Shown here piece by piece: positions 32,847 through 40,768 of a DNA stretch of 64,000 nt. The stretch is from contig JAZSNN010000012.1 of the NCBI GenBank assembly GCA_045536425.1, positions 1-64,000 of the forward strand, written 5' to 3'. A program made the position numbers and the translations under genes. Under the pieces are notes generated by a model. It was not told the DNA's origin. It saw only the letters and a program-made list of their open reading frames with translations, and did not search any database. This stretch comes from UBA11540 sp045536425. Its GTDB lineage: Bacteria > Bacillota > Clostridia > Oscillospirales > Ruminococcaceae. Numbering within the stretch: the first letter of the stretch is position 1; the number at the start of each line of letters is the position of its first letter.

Positions 32847-34388
32847 TTGAAAAAACCCAGAAAGGACAAGAAGTGGCTTGTGGAGCTACTAAATCGCCGT
32901 GTGATAATCGCGCTTTTGATTATCGCACAGTTTGCGTTTTTGTCCTATCTTGTTATCAGCTCGAGCCGTTTGTCGCAGTATCTTTCGGCGTTTTTCTCGG
33001 TTTTGAGCATTTTGGTGGCACTTCACATCATCTCACAGAAAGGGCGTTCCGCCTACAAGCTGTCGTGGCTTTTTCTGGTACTTGCGCTCCCCATTTTGGG
33101 CGGATTTTTGTACCTTTTTTTCAATTTTCAGGCTTCGCGCCACATTGCGAGCAAACGCTCACAGCGCGCGGACAGAAAGACGGCGGAATATTTTTCTCTT
33201 GCAAAACCCGCTTTTGACGAGGCGACCGAGCGTTTTTCAAACCATTCAAAACAGATAAATTACCTGCAAAACAACGCGGGATTTCCCGTGTATGACAAAA
33301 CCGCGACCCGCTACCTCTCCCCCGGTGAAGAATTTTTGCCCGTGCTTTTAGAGGAGCTCGAAAAGGCGAAGGAGTATATCTTCCTCGAATTTTTCATCGT
33401 CCAAGAGGGCGAGATGTTCGACTCGATTCTCGAGGTTTTAAAACGCAAGGCGCAAGAGGGTGTCCGTGTGCGCATTTTATATGACGACATCGGGTGCTTT
33501 TTCCTGCTTCCGAAGGACTATGTTTTGACCCTCAAAAAATTTGGAATCGAGGCGGCGGTTTTCAACCCCTTCAAGCCCGTTATGAGTGCGGTGCAGAACA
33601 ACCGCGACCACAGAAAAATCGTTTCCATCGACGGCAAGGTCGCCTTTACGGGCGGAATAAATCTTGCCGACGAGTATATAAACAAATTTGAAAAGCACGG
33701 ATATTGGAAGGACTCCGCGATAATGCTCTCGGGCAAGGGCGCGTGGAGCCTGACCCTCATTTTCCTGCAGAACTGGGGACTTGTCACGGGTGCAAACGAC
33801 GATATAAAAGCCCTCTACCCGTGGACTGTCGACGAGGAAAGCGACGGCTTTGTACAGCCCTATGCCGACTCCCCGCTTGACTCCGAGCCCGTCAGCCAAG
33901 AGGTCTATATGCAGATGATTCACGATGCAAAGTGGTATCTGTATATAATGACGCCCTATCTCATCATCGACGACAATATGCTCTCGGCACTCATTCTTTC
34001 GGCAAAGAGCGGAGTGGACGTTAGGATAATCACCCCAAAGGTGTGGGACAAAAAGATGGTGCATATGACCACTCGTTCCTACTACCCCGAGCTTGTCAAG
34101 GGCGGGGTCAAAATCTATGAGTTTACCCCAGGGTTTATCCACACAAAAGCGATGCTCTGCGACGACGAGGTCGCGGCAATCGGCACTGTGAATATGGATT
34201 TCAGAAGTCTTTATCTGCACTTTGAGTGCGGTGTGAAGATATACGGAAGCTCTGCGGTTATGGCGCTGAAGGACGACTTTCTCGCTACCGTAAAAAAGAG
34301 CGAGGAGATTTCTGCCGAGGACATCAAAGGCGGATTTTTCAGAAGACTTGGAAGAGATATACTAAGGCTTTTTGCACCGTTGATGTAA
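32847..34388 (+). CDS. cls: Cardiolipin synthase
   Basis: A 513-residue membrane phospholipase-D-family enzyme that joins two phosphatidylglycerol molecules into cardiolipin. Two N-terminal membrane segments (about residues 18-38 and 55-85) form the PLDc_N domain. Two HKD motifs follow: HRKIVSIDGKVAFTGGINLAD and HTKAMLCDDEVAAIGTVNMD. I take the TTG at 32847 as start, 8 bases after AAAGGAG; an in-frame TTG at 32820 precedes that site and a third TTG at 32844 is possible. The stop codon lies within a perfect hairpin (TGATGTAATTTCGAC with its complement) that probably terminates transcription. Confidence 0.93.
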   Translation: MKKPRKDKKWLVELLNRRVIIALLIIAQFAFLSYLVISSSRLSQYLSAFFSVLSILVALHIISQKGRSAYKLSWLFLVLALPILGGFLYLFFNFQASRHIASKRSQRADRKTAEYFSLAKPAFDEATERFSNHSKQINYLQNNAGFPVYDKTATRYLSPGEEFLPVLLEELEKAKEYIFLEFFIVQEGEMFDSILEVLKRKAQEGVRVRILYDDIGCFFLLPKDYVLTLKKFGIEAAVFNPFKPVMSAVQNNRDHRKIVSIDGKVAFTGGINLADEYINKFEKHGYWKDSAIMLSGKGAWSLTLIFLQNWGLVTGANDDIKALYPWTVDEESDGFVQPYADSPLDSEPVSQEVYMQMIHDAKWYLYIMTPYLIIDDNMLSALILSAKSGVDVRIITPKVWDKKMVHMTTRSYYPELVKGGVKIYEFTPGFIHTKAMLCDDEVAAIGTVNMDFRSLYLHFECGVKIYGSSAVMALKDDFLATVKKSEEISAEDIKGGFFRRLGRDILRLFAPLM

Positions 34389-34583
34389 TTTCGACGGAGT
34401 CGAAATTACATCAAAAGCACCGAAGGTGCAATTCACGGCGAAGCCAATTCATGCCCAAGGGGCAATTCATGACGCGAAGCGTCAATTCATAATGAATCGA
34501 AACCTGCGGTTTCATGAATCGTTGCTAAAGCAACATGAATCGAGACGATGGCTCATGAATCGAAAACTTCGTTTTCATTTGAA
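34389..34583. repeat. Hairpin array, AATTCATG-linker family (copy A5)
   Basis: Nine or so hairpins (GCACCgaaGGTGC, GGCgaaGCC, GCCCaagGGGC, GACGcgaaGCGTC, then GAAACctgcgGTTTC, GTTGCtaaaGCAAC, GAGacgatggCTC, GAAAACttcGTTTTC) are joined by AATTCATG, then CATGAATC. The centre is AATTCATAATGAATC near 34480-34500. Confidence 0.85.
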
Positions 34584-34595
34584 AAGGAGAAATCT

Positions 34596-35303
34596 ATGAA
34601 ATTAGCAGTAATAACAGGTGCATCGCGCGGGATTGGCAGGGCGATGGCGATTGCCTTTGCCGATGCGGGATACTCGGTGATAGCGACCTATAACAAGGAT
34701 AAAGCCTCTGCGGATATGGTCGCAGAGGGGCGCGATATCACCTTCTATCAGCTCGATGTTTCGGACTTTGATGCCGTCAACAGCTTTGCGACAGAAGTGT
34801 TGAAAACTCGCTCGGTTGACGTGCTTATAAACAACGCGGGTATCGCCCGTCAAAAGCTTTTCACCGACGTTACCTTAGATGAATACCGTGAAATGATGGG
34901 CACAAATGCCGACGGAGTTTTCTTCGTCACACAGGCGTTTGCGCGCGATATGATAAAAAACCACAAGGGCAGTATCATCAACATCTCGTCGATGTGGGGA
35001 CAGGTTGGGGCATCCTGCGAGGTTGACTACTCGATGGCAAAATCGGCAGTAATCGGTCTGACAAAGGCGCTCGCAAAGGAATTAGGGCCCTCGGGAATTA
35101 CTGTAAACTGCATCGCGCCCGGAGTTGTCGAAACCGATATGGTGAGGGTTTTGGGTGAGGAAGTACTGAAAGACCTTGCCGACGAAACCCCACTTTGCAG
35201 AAACGGAAAACCCGAAGAAATCGCAAAGCTTGCCCTCTTCTTAGCAGAGGACAACTTTATAACAGGACAGATAATCGGCCAAAACGGCGGACTGGTAATA
35301 TAA
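34596..35303 (+). CDS. SDR-family oxidoreductase (FabG-like)
   Basis: A 235-residue short-chain dehydrogenase/reductase, NAD(P)H-dependent. TGASRGIGRAMA (about residues 7-18) is the cofactor loop, DVLINNAGIAR (about 75-85) the conserved NNAG, and the catalytic triad is Ser in INISSMWGQ with YSMAK about 13 residues later. The closing IAPGVVETDM and ITGQIIGQNGGLVI are as in 3-oxoacyl-ACP reductases. No fatty-acid genes are next to it, so its substrate is open. AAAGGAGAAATCT precedes the ATG at 34596; a longer frame upstream runs through the hairpin array. Confidence 0.9.
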   Translation: MKLAVITGASRGIGRAMAIAFADAGYSVIATYNKDKASADMVAEGRDITFYQLDVSDFDAVNSFATEVLKTRSVDVLINNAGIARQKLFTDVTLDEYREMMGTNADGVFFVTQAFARDMIKNHKGSIINISSMWGQVGASCEVDYSMAKSAVIGLTKALAKELGPSGITVNCIAPGVVETDMVRVLGEEVLKDLADETPLCRNGKPEEIAKLALFLAEDNFITGQIIGQNGGLVI

Positions 35304-35392
35304 ATGATGTTGCGACTAGGGTCGCAAATGATGTTTTCACTTCGTGAAAGATATGGACAGTTTTGCTATGCAAAACTACCGAATATATAGGA
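35304..35392. repeat. Hairpin array, ATGATG-linker family (copy C3)
   Basis: GCGACtaggGTCGC, TTTCACttcGTGAAA and TTTTGCtatGCAAAA are joined by AATGATGTT, the inverse of the ACATCATT linker seen at 9823 and 13602. It ends at the ACT gene's ribosome binding site. Confidence 0.6.
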
Positions 35393-35401
35393 GGCAGAAT
35401 T

Positions 35402-35671
35402 ATGAAAGCTGTAGTTACTGTAATCGGAAAGGACACCGTGGGAATTCTGGCAAAGGTCAGCTCCTGCTGTGCAAAGCACAACGCAAACGTTATCGAGGTC
35501 ACTCAATCGGTGCTTCAGGATATGTTCGCGATGATAATGCTCATCGATATCAAGGATTTGAGCGGAGATTTCTCCGCGCTCTCCGACGACCTCAAACTGC
35601 TCGGCGAGGAGATGGCGCTTTCCATCCACGCAATGCACGAGGATGTATTTAATACTATGCACCATATTTAA
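35402..35671 (+). CDS. ACT domain protein (UPF0237 type)
   Basis: An 89-residue single ACT domain, a small-molecule-sensing fold. It begins KAVVTVIGKDTVGILAKVSS, continues ANVIEVTQSVLQDMFAMIMLID and ends with a helix and DVFNTMHHI, as in proteins always paired with the PFL/DUF711 gene. ATAGGAGGCAGAATT precedes the ATG at 35402. The partner gene at 35793 follows after a hairpin array. The ligand is unknown. Confidence 0.92.
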   Translation: MKAVVTVIGKDTVGILAKVSSCCAKHNANVIEVTQSVLQDMFAMIMLIDIKDLSGDFSALSDDLKLLGEEMALSIHAMHEDVFNTMHHI

Positions 35672-35685
35672 GAAAACGAGGAAGC

Positions 35686-35782
35686 TAAACAGAGCCTTCG
35701 GCTCAGCTAAATGTGGCTTCGCCACGCTAAATATTCGCTACGCGAAAGCTAAATAGTGCGACGGTGTCGCACAGCTTAAAAG
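35686..35782. repeat. Hairpin array, AGCTAAAT-linker family (copy 6)
   Basis: GAGCCttcGGCTC, GTGGCttcGCCAC, TTCGCtacGCGAA and GTGCGacggtgtCGCAC are joined by AGCTAAAT or CGCTAAAT, within the ACT-PFL operon. Confidence 0.8.
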
Positions 35783-35792
35783 AGGTACATAT

Positions 35793-37148
35793 ATGCTTAA
35801 CACCAATGACATTCTCGAAACCATATCAATGATTCAGGACGAAAACCTCGACATCCGCACCATCACGATGGGAATTTCCTTGCTTGACTGCTGTGACGAG
35901 GATATAGATAAAGCTTGTGAGAAGGTTTACAACAAAATCACAACCAAGGCAAAGGACCTTGTGAAAGTCGGCGAGGAGATTGAAAAGGAATACGGCATTC
36001 CGATAATCAACAAGCGAATTTCCGTCACCCCCATCGCCATTCTGGCGGCATCTGCAAAGGGCGACCCCGTGAAATTTGCCCTCACCCTCGACCGCGCCGC
36101 ACAGACCTGTGGCGTAAACTTCATAGGCGGATATTCGGCTCTTGTGCAAAAGGGCTTTTCTGCGGGTGACAAGGAGCTCATCGAATCTATCCCGCGCGCT
36201 CTCTCGATGACCGAGCGCGTCTGCTCGTCTGTCAACATCGGCTCGACAAAAACGGGCATCAACCTCGACGCTGTCAAGATGATGGGCGAGGTGGTAAAAA
36301 GCTGTGCTGAATTAACAGCCGACCGCGACTGTATCGGTGCGGCAAAGCTCGTTGTTTTCTGCAACGCGCCCGAGGATAATCCCTTTATGGCGGGTGCTTT
36401 CCACGGTGTCGGCGAGCCCGACTGTATCATAAACGTCGGAGTTTCGGGCCCCGGTGTTGTCCGTGCGGCTCTTTCTAAGGCTCCCGAAGCGAACATAACA
36501 GAGGTTGCGGATATAATTAAAAAGACCGCATTCAAGATAACACGAATGGGTCAACTCGTTGGTACGCAGGCTTCCAAACGCCTTGGCGTGCCCTTTGGAA
36601 TTGTTGACCTCTCCCTCGCTCCCACCCCTGCTGTCGGTGACTCGGTGGCTCACATTATCGAGGAAATCGGTCTCGAGCAGTGCGGTGCACACGGCACAAC
36701 CTGCACCCTCGCACTTCTAAACGACGCTGTCAAAAAAGGCGGAGTTATGGCATCTTCACAGGTCGGCGGTCTGTCGGGCGCGTTCATCCCCGTGACCGAG
36801 GACGCAGGAATGATCGATGCCGCAAGAGCAGGAACCCTCTCTATCGAAAAGCTCGAGGCAATGACCGCAGTTTGCTCGGTCGGACTCGATATGATTGTCA
36901 TCCCCGGCGATACCCCCGCGACCACTATCGCAGCGATTATCGCGGACGAAGCGGCAATTGGTATGGTAAACTTCAAGACAACTGCCGTCAGAGTTATCCC
37001 CGCGGTCGGCAAAAAGGACGGCGAGGAACTAAACTTCGGCGGACTTCTCGGCAACGGCCCCGTTATGAAGCTTTCCAAGATGTCCTCCGCAAAGTTCATC
37101 GAGCGCGGCGGTCAGATCCCTGCTCCGATGCAGAGTTTGAAAAACTAG
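35793..37148 (+). CDS. PFL-family protein (DUF711/UPF0210)
   Basis: A 451-residue protein of the family conserved from bacteria to archaea that resembles pyruvate formate-lyase fold proteins but lacks a demonstrated activity. Recognisable stretches are TITMGISLLDC (about residues 23-33), NFIGGYSALVQKG, VNVGVSGPGVV-type text and PVTEDAGMIDAARAGTL near the C-terminus. AAAGAGGTACATAT precedes the ATG. It is downstream of the ACT-domain gene, its constant partner, separated here by a hairpin array. An enzymatic or metabolic regulatory role is inferred only from conservation. Confidence 0.93.
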   Translation: MLNTNDILETISMIQDENLDIRTITMGISLLDCCDEDIDKACEKVYNKITTKAKDLVKVGEEIEKEYGIPIINKRISVTPIAILAASAKGDPVKFALTLDRAAQTCGVNFIGGYSALVQKGFSAGDKELIESIPRALSMTERVCSSVNIGSTKTGINLDAVKMMGEVVKSCAELTADRDCIGAAKLVVFCNAPEDNPFMAGAFHGVGEPDCIINVGVSGPGVVRAALSKAPEANITEVADIIKKTAFKITRMGQLVGTQASKRLGVPFGIVDLSLAPTPAVGDSVAHIIEEIGLEQCGAHGTTCTLALLNDAVKKGGVMASSQVGGLSGAFIPVTEDAGMIDAARAGTLSIEKLEAMTAVCSVGLDMIVIPGDTPATTIAAIIADEAAIGMVNFKTTAVRVIPAVGKKDGEELNFGGLLGNGPVMKLSKMSSAKFIERGGQIPAPMQSLKN

Positions 37149-37174
37149 TAAAAATTACCGAACAAATGTTATAG

Positions 37175-37203
37175 TTGACAATTCTTGAAAGGATTGCTAT
37201 AAT
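37175..37203 (+). promoter_or_regulatory. Promoter of the antitoxin RNA
   Basis: TTGACA (37175-37180), a 17-bp spacer and TATAAT (37198-37203) make a consensus sigma-A promoter. The predicted start is near 37210. Confidence 0.85.
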
Positions 37204-37209
37204 AAAAAT

Positions 37210-37298
37210 GAAAAGAGGCTACCGGCAGACGGTTAGCCCAAGAATGAGTTAAAAAGAATTAACCGCATCTTTTGGTCGAGGGCGGTTAATTCTTTTTT
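37210..37298 (+). ncRNA. Candidate RatA-like antitoxin RNA
   Basis: An RNA of about 89 nt is predicted from the consensus promoter at 37175 to a terminator (GAATTAACCGC stem, loop, GCGGTTAATTC, T-run) at 37256-37298. It has a 5' stem-loop (GGCTACCG, loop, CGGTTAGCC), and its 3' part is antisense to the end of the toxin gene at 37286. The arrangement of two converging short transcripts with overlapping 3' ends is that of txpA/ratA in Bacillus. It has no coding capacity of note. Function as antitoxin is inferred from layout. Confidence 0.7.
37256..37298. terminator. Shared bidirectional terminator of the toxin and antitoxin transcripts
   Basis: GAATTAACCGC (37256-37266) pairs with GCGGTTAATTC (37282-37292). 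T-rich runs follow in both directions (TTTTTT on plus; TTCTTTTTAAC on minus). Confidence 0.8.
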
Positions 37299-37372
37299 GT
37301 TATACTAACAACGAGTGCGATTATTGAAACGATAAGAGATCCCAAAAGGAATAGCTCTTGATATGTAACCAT
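37286..37372 (-). CDS. Holin-like type I toxin peptide
   Basis: A 28-residue peptide: MVTYQELFLLGSLIVSII followed by ALVVSITKKN. A short polar head, one membrane helix and a Lys-rich tail are typical of the TxpA/putative holin-like toxin group. The ribosome binding site AAAGGAGGG is complementary to CCCTCCT just upstream, so it should be masked in a hairpin (37381-37397), a common feature of type I toxin mRNAs. The mRNA starts at the promoter at 37474-37502, giving a leader of about 95 nt. The stop codon lies inside the shared bidirectional terminator. It is too short for normal gene calling. Confidence 0.8.
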   Translation of the reverse strand: MVTYQELFLLGSLIVSIIALVVSITKKN

Positions 37373-37473
37373 AAGCACCGCCCTCCTTTCAGGAGGGAAA
37401 AGTGCCCTCCGATTTGGAGGACCAACCGCCTACCGTTTGTGGTAGCCTCTGCACCGCATTGCAGTGCAAGGTC

Positions 37474-37502
37474 ATTATACTATATTACGACAAAAATTGC
37501 AA
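37474..37502 (-). promoter_or_regulatory. Promoter of the toxin mRNA
   Basis: On the minus strand TTGCAA (37502-37497), a 17-bp spacer and TATAAT (37479-37474). The transcript begins with a GAGGCTACC...GGTAGGC stem-loop resembling that of the antitoxin RNA. Confidence 0.75.
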
Positions 37503-37539
37503 GAAAACATCAGAAAGTGCCTCGTACTTTAGAGAAGAA

Positions 37540-37577
37540 CTAAACCCCGCTTGGATTTCCAAGCGGGGTTTAGTTTA
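37540..37577. terminator. Terminator with 16-bp stem (left copy)
   Basis: CTAAACCCCGCTTGGA and its exact complement are separated by two T residues and flanked by T-rich sequence on the plus side. It ends the lipoprotein gene at 37575. An almost identical copy is at 38499-38531. Confidence 0.85.
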
Positions 37578-37922
37578 TGGATTACAGTGTTTGCACGGAG
37601 AATAACCTCTCCCAATAACAACATCTCTCGTTACGAAGCAATGCTCCTCATTTTTCTCTTTCATAATCTTAACGCTTCTACACTCGGCATAATGAAACTT
37701 TTTTGTGCTCCTATTGAGTACATATTCAAACTTTTCAGCACGCGAAACATCGAACTCTTCTATACTTGAAAAATTGCTCTCTTCAGTGTCACTGCTTTCC
37801 AAAGCGGAGGTATGCACAAAAAAATCATATTCTTCAAGCACGAACGAACTTGTGTCGTCTACAGAACAGGAAGAAAGAAGAAACACAAGAATTGTAAACA
37901 CTAAATAAAAACCGTTTTTCAT
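37575..37922 (-). CDS. Lipoprotein with C-terminal Cys-x2-Cys motif
   Basis: A 115-residue lipoprotein: short signal peptide with lipobox LSSC (Cys about residue 19), an acidic Ser/Glu stretch, then YVLNRSTKKFHYAECRSV and GYSPCKHCNP. The pattern K-x-FH-x2-x-C-x2-V and GY-x-PC-x2-C is the small metal-binding-like module found at the C-terminus of many secreted nucleases and hydrolases. Here it stands alone. The ATG at 37922 is preferred; an in-frame GTG two codons upstream overlaps the GAGGTG ribosome binding site. It is divergent from two HTH genes across a gap with an inverted repeat. Confidence 0.8.
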   Translation of the reverse strand: MKNGFYLVFTILVFLLSSCSVDDTSSFVLEEYDFFVHTSALESSDTEESNFSSIEEFDVSRAEKFEYVLNRSTKKFHYAECRSVKIMKEKNEEHCFVTRDVVIGRGYSPCKHCNP

Positions 37923-37978
37923 AAGCACCTCTATATATTTGAATAAGTATATACTTAATCACGCAAATTGTCAAGAGG

Positions 37979-38000
37979 GTATATCTTTAATAAGATATAA
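37979..38000. promoter_or_regulatory. Inverted repeat between divergent genes, candidate operator
   Basis: TATATCTT TA ATAAGATATA is a near-perfect palindrome in the 90-bp gap between the lipoprotein gene and the HTH gene at 38015. It overlaps a TATAAT-like hexamer and may be the HTH protein's binding site. Confidence 0.5.
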
Positions 38001-38014
38001 TTGAGGTGTGAAAA

Positions 38015-38215
38015 ATGATACGTATAACACTTGATAAAACATTGTCAAAGCTTAATGTCAGTAGATATGAACTGTCAAAGCGCACGAAAATACAATATCA
38101 GATAATTGACAACTATTACAAAAACAAGATAAAAAGATATGACAGCTATGTTCTTGAACGAATTTGCGAAGCGCTGGACTGTGATATCGGAGACATTATA
38201 GAGTATAGGAAATGA
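38015..38215 (+). CDS. XRE-family HTH regulator, short form
   Basis: A 66-residue helix-turn-helix protein of the Cro/CI type found in Firmicute elements: LDKTLSKLNVSRYELSKRTK, then IDNYYKNKIKRYDSYVLERI and ALDCDIGDIIEY. GAGGTGTGAAAA precedes the ATG. It is divergent from the Cys-motif lipoprotein and followed after 35 bp by a second HTH gene. Both, with the lipoprotein, lie between two near-identical terminators. Confidence 0.8.
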   Translation: MIRITLDKTLSKLNVSRYELSKRTKIQYQIIDNYYKNKIKRYDSYVLERICEALDCDIGDIIEYRK

Positions 38216-38250
38216 AAGACTAAGGGTATAAAGCCTTTAGGAGTGAAAGT

Positions 38251-38493
38251 ATGGATACCAGACAAGCGGTTGCAGAAAGAATTTTGCAGTTGTGCGAAGA
38301 GCGACGTTTGGCGGTCAATGAATTGGCAAGGATATCTGCCGTTCCACCCTCTACCTTGAAGAATATTATCAATGGCGGAAGTAAAAACGCAGGTGTTGTT
38401 ACAATCAAAAAGTTATGCGACGGATTGGAGATTTCCATTACCGACTTTTTTGACACCGATGTGTTCAGAGCGTTAGAACAAGAAATAAAATAA
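38251..38493 (+). CDS. XRE-family HTH regulator
   Basis: An 80-residue HTH_3-type regulator: RILQLCEERRLAVNELARIS, VPPSTLKNIINGGSKN (recognition helix region, about residues 32-47) and TIKKLCDGLEISITDFF, the usual C-terminal half of the fold. GGAGTGAAAGT precedes the ATG. A terminator of the CTAAACCCCGCTTGGA type follows within 6 bp. Target is unknown. Confidence 0.82.
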   Translation: MDTRQAVAERILQLCEERRLAVNELARISAVPPSTLKNIINGGSKNAGVVTIKKLCDGLEISITDFFDTDVFRALEQEIK

Positions 38494-38498
38494 TATAA

Positions 38499-38531
38499 CT
38501 AAACCCCGCTTGGATTTCCAAGCGGGGTTAT
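38499..38531. terminator. Terminator with CCCCGCTTGGA stem (right copy)
   Basis: AACCCCGCTTGGA and its complement repeat the terminator at 37540 almost exactly, with a slightly shorter stem. It serves both the HTH gene and the convergent lipoprotein gene at 38534. Confidence 0.8.
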
Positions 38532-38533
38532 TT

Positions 38534-39250
38534 CTAGTTGTTATAATACTCCCTGAGGATGAGGTCAAACGTTCCCCAGTCCTCGCGGGGTACTGAGAAT
38601 AGGTTTACCGAGGAATTTGAGTATATAACGACGTAGTACTGCAGATTTATAAGCTCGATATAATAGGAAACAAGCGAAAGGTCGCGCTCCTTGTTGCAAC
38701 GCATAATCCCGACGCTATGGTCATAGGTGTGGTGCTCTCTTGAAACTGTTTTATAGTCGCCTCTCTTGAGTACGTTGTTGACTATCAACTGCTCATAGCC
38801 CGAAAGGTCGCGGGTCGACATCTCAAAGTTTTCATAATCGTAGTACTCATAGTAGTAGATGCTTCCCGTTTTGTTCTCTATAAAATCCACAGTTTCGTCA
38901 TATCTCTCGCTGCGGCAGAAGACGTCGGAGTTTTGGTAGTCATCGGCATAAGCCTCGACATAGTTGTAATCTTTTTCGAGATAAACATAGTCTTCTGCAG
39001 AGCTGTTGGCAAGCAAAAGTGGGATTTCGGGGTTGACGATATATCCGAGGCTGTTGCCTTCAAAGTGAAGGGTTAAAGCTTTCGGATTTGGAATCCTTCT
39101 ATACTCGGTACCGTCACGGGAAAGGAGAATTGTGTGCTCGTCGTTTCCCCAGATGAACTGACTTGCGCGCAGGTCGTCAATATAGGAGCAACTGCAAAGC
39201 GAAAGGGCGAGGACAACTATAAGAAGAATGGCGAATATACGTTTTTTCAT
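38534..39250 (-). CDS. Lipoprotein of the gntR-ABC operon
   Basis: A 238-residue lipoprotein: signal peptide with lipobox LCSC (Cys about residue 19), then a globular domain rich in Tyr and acidic residues (EYYDYENFEMSTRD region) without a family I recognise. It is the last gene of gntR-ATPase-permease-lipoprotein on the minus strand, 7 bp after the permease stop, and so probably works with that transporter at the cell surface. No known catalytic motif is visible. Confidence 0.8.
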   Translation of the reverse strand: MKKRIFAILLIVVLALSLCSCSYIDDLRASQFIWGNDEHTILLSRDGTEYRRIPNPKALTLHFEGNSLGYIVNPEIPLLLANSSAEDYVYLEKDYNYVEAYADDYQNSDVFCRSERYDETVDFIENKTGSIYYYEYYDYENFEMSTRDLSGYEQLIVNNVLKRGDYKTVSREHHTYDHSVGIMRCNKERDLSLVSYYIELINLQYYVVIYSNSSVNLFSVPREDWGTFDLILREYYNN

Positions 39251-39257
39251 TATATCA

Positions 39258-40073
39258 TCACTCCAGATTCAGTTTCTTGCGGATAATGAGATGTGTTATA
39301 AAGAAGTAGAGCGCTCCGAAAAGGGCGGTGATAACGGTCGAGCCGAGTAGCATAATATGCACAAATGCGTGCGGATGCGCCTCTGCGAACACGCCGATAC
39401 TCTCGAAAATCGGTTCCCACTGGTTTGCAAAAATTGCAAAGAACACAGTTGTTACTGTCGAGAAAATCTGATTTACCACATAGTACACAAAGTAGACGCC
39501 AAACGCCGCGAGCACGCGGTTTTTCTTGAACATCTGTCCGATTGCGATACAGGTGTAGTACAAAAGATAGCTCGTGAGCGACGAAACAAACAGCAAAACC
39601 AAAAATTCGAGTATGTAGAAAACAAGGCTAAAGCCGATTTCTTTATACGCTTCGTTCCACATAAAGCCCGTTGCCTTGAATATCTCTGCAAGCATCTCGC
39701 CCGAGGTGACAATAACGCCCGTAACCATTATGGAAAGCCACGTCAGCACCGAGAAAAGCGATGCGGTGAAGAGCTTTACAAAAATATGCGCCATAGGCGA
39801 CACGGGAAGCGTGAAGGTGAGATATCCCTCGCGGGTGAAGAGGTTTTTGTAAAACCTGACAATTCCAAACACAAAGGTTATTCCGATACTCGCAATAATC
39901 GCCACCACGTACATAAACACAGACGAGCCAAAGACGATGCCGTATACTACGTGTTCGGATTCAAAGAAGAGTATAAGTCGCATAAACAGCGCGACAGCAA
40001 AGAGGATTATCTGTGTCGGCAACCACAAGCGCAGATAGGACAAAATCTCGTGTTTAAAAAGCTTCTTTACCAT
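39258..40073 (-). CDS. ABC transporter permease (ABC-2 type)
   Basis: A 271-residue integral membrane protein with six hydrophobic segments (about residues 20-35, 50-72, 100-125, 150-175, 180-200 and 235-262). TREGYLTFTLPVSPMAHIFVK between segments 2 and 3 is typical of ABC-2 permeases of the YtrC/EcsB kind. It overlaps the ATPase gene by 7 bp, so the two form one exporter. Substrate is unknown. YtrA-type operons in other Firmicutes often respond to cell-wall antibiotics, which is a reasonable but unproven expectation here. Confidence 0.88.
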   Translation of the reverse strand: MVKKLFKHEILSYLRLWLPTQIILFAVALFMRLILFFESEHVVYGIVFGSSVFMYVVAIIASIGITFVFGIVRFYKNLFTREGYLTFTLPVSPMAHIFVKLFTASLFSVLTWLSIMVTGVIVTSGEMLAEIFKATGFMWNEAYKEIGFSLVFYILEFLVLLFVSSLTSYLLYYTCIAIGQMFKKNRVLAAFGVYFVYYVVNQIFSTVTTVFFAIFANQWEPIFESIGVFAEAHPHAFVHIMLLGSTVITALFGALYFFITHLIIRKKLNLE

Positions 40074-40768
40074 CTGAACACCTCCCTGAACAGCTCGTCA
40101 ACACTCTTTTGGTGCTCCTCGCGAATCTCGTCGACCGATTTGTCGAGCACGATGTAGCCGTCCTTTAAAAACAGCACACGGTCGAGAATCTCCTCGATGT
40201 CCGAGATGAGATGTGTGGAGATGAGCACCGTTGACTCGGGGTTGTAGTTGTTTATAATAGTCGAAATAACATAGTCGCGCGCCGCGGGGTCAACACCCGC
40301 AATCGGCTCGTCGAGCACGTAGAGCTTTGCGTTTCTCGACATTGTCAGAATGAGGCAGACCTTCTCCTTGTTACCCTTTGAAAGAGTTTTGAGGCGGGTC
40401 TTTGGACGAATTGAGAGTCGGTTTAGCATCTCGAAAGCGAGTTCGGGACGAAAATCAGCATAAAAATCCATAAAATACTCGATAATCTGCTCGATGGTCA
40501 TCCAAGAATTGAGATAACTTGTGTCGGGCAGGTAGCTGACAATCTTTTTGGTTTCGACACCGGGGGCATTGCCATCTATAGTGATAGTTCCCTCGGTGGC
40601 GGTCAAAAGACCGTTGATGAGTTTAATGAGCGTGGTCTTTCCCGAGCCGTTGGGGCCCAAAAGACCAACTATATTTCCGCTTTCGAGCGAAAGGTCGATG
40701 CCTTTTAGCGCAAACGCGGAAGAGTTGTATTTCTTGACTAGTTTTTCACAGCGCAATAGTTCAGCCAT
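40067..40768 (-). CDS. ABC transporter ATP-binding protein
   Basis: A 233-residue ATPase. Walker A GLLGPNGSGKTTLIKLI (about residues 34-50), signature TLSKGNKEKV in place of the usual LSGGQ (about 128-137), Walker B LYVLDEPIAGVDP (about 149-161) and the switch His in ISTHLISD. The KGNKE signature is normal for the YtrB-like group. AGGAGTGGAACA precedes the ATG at 40768, and its first codons overlap the gntR stop by 8 bp. It pairs with the ABC-2 permease that follows. Confidence 0.92.
   Translation of the reverse strand: MAELLRCEKLVKKYNSSAFALKGIDLSLESGNIVGLLGPNGSGKTTLIKLINGLLTATEGTITIDGNAPGVETKKIVSYLPDTSYLNSWMTIEQIIEYFMDFYADFRPELAFEMLNRLSIRPKTRLKTLSKGNKEKVCLILTMSRNAKLYVLDEPIAGVDPAARDYVISTIINNYNPESTVLISTHLISDIEEILDRVLFLKDGYIVLDKSVDEIREEHQKSVDELFREVFRW

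Noticed and set aside
37358..37605. Plus-strand short frames over the toxin locus
   Set aside because: They lack ribosome binding sites and run across promoters and terminators of the two small transcripts.
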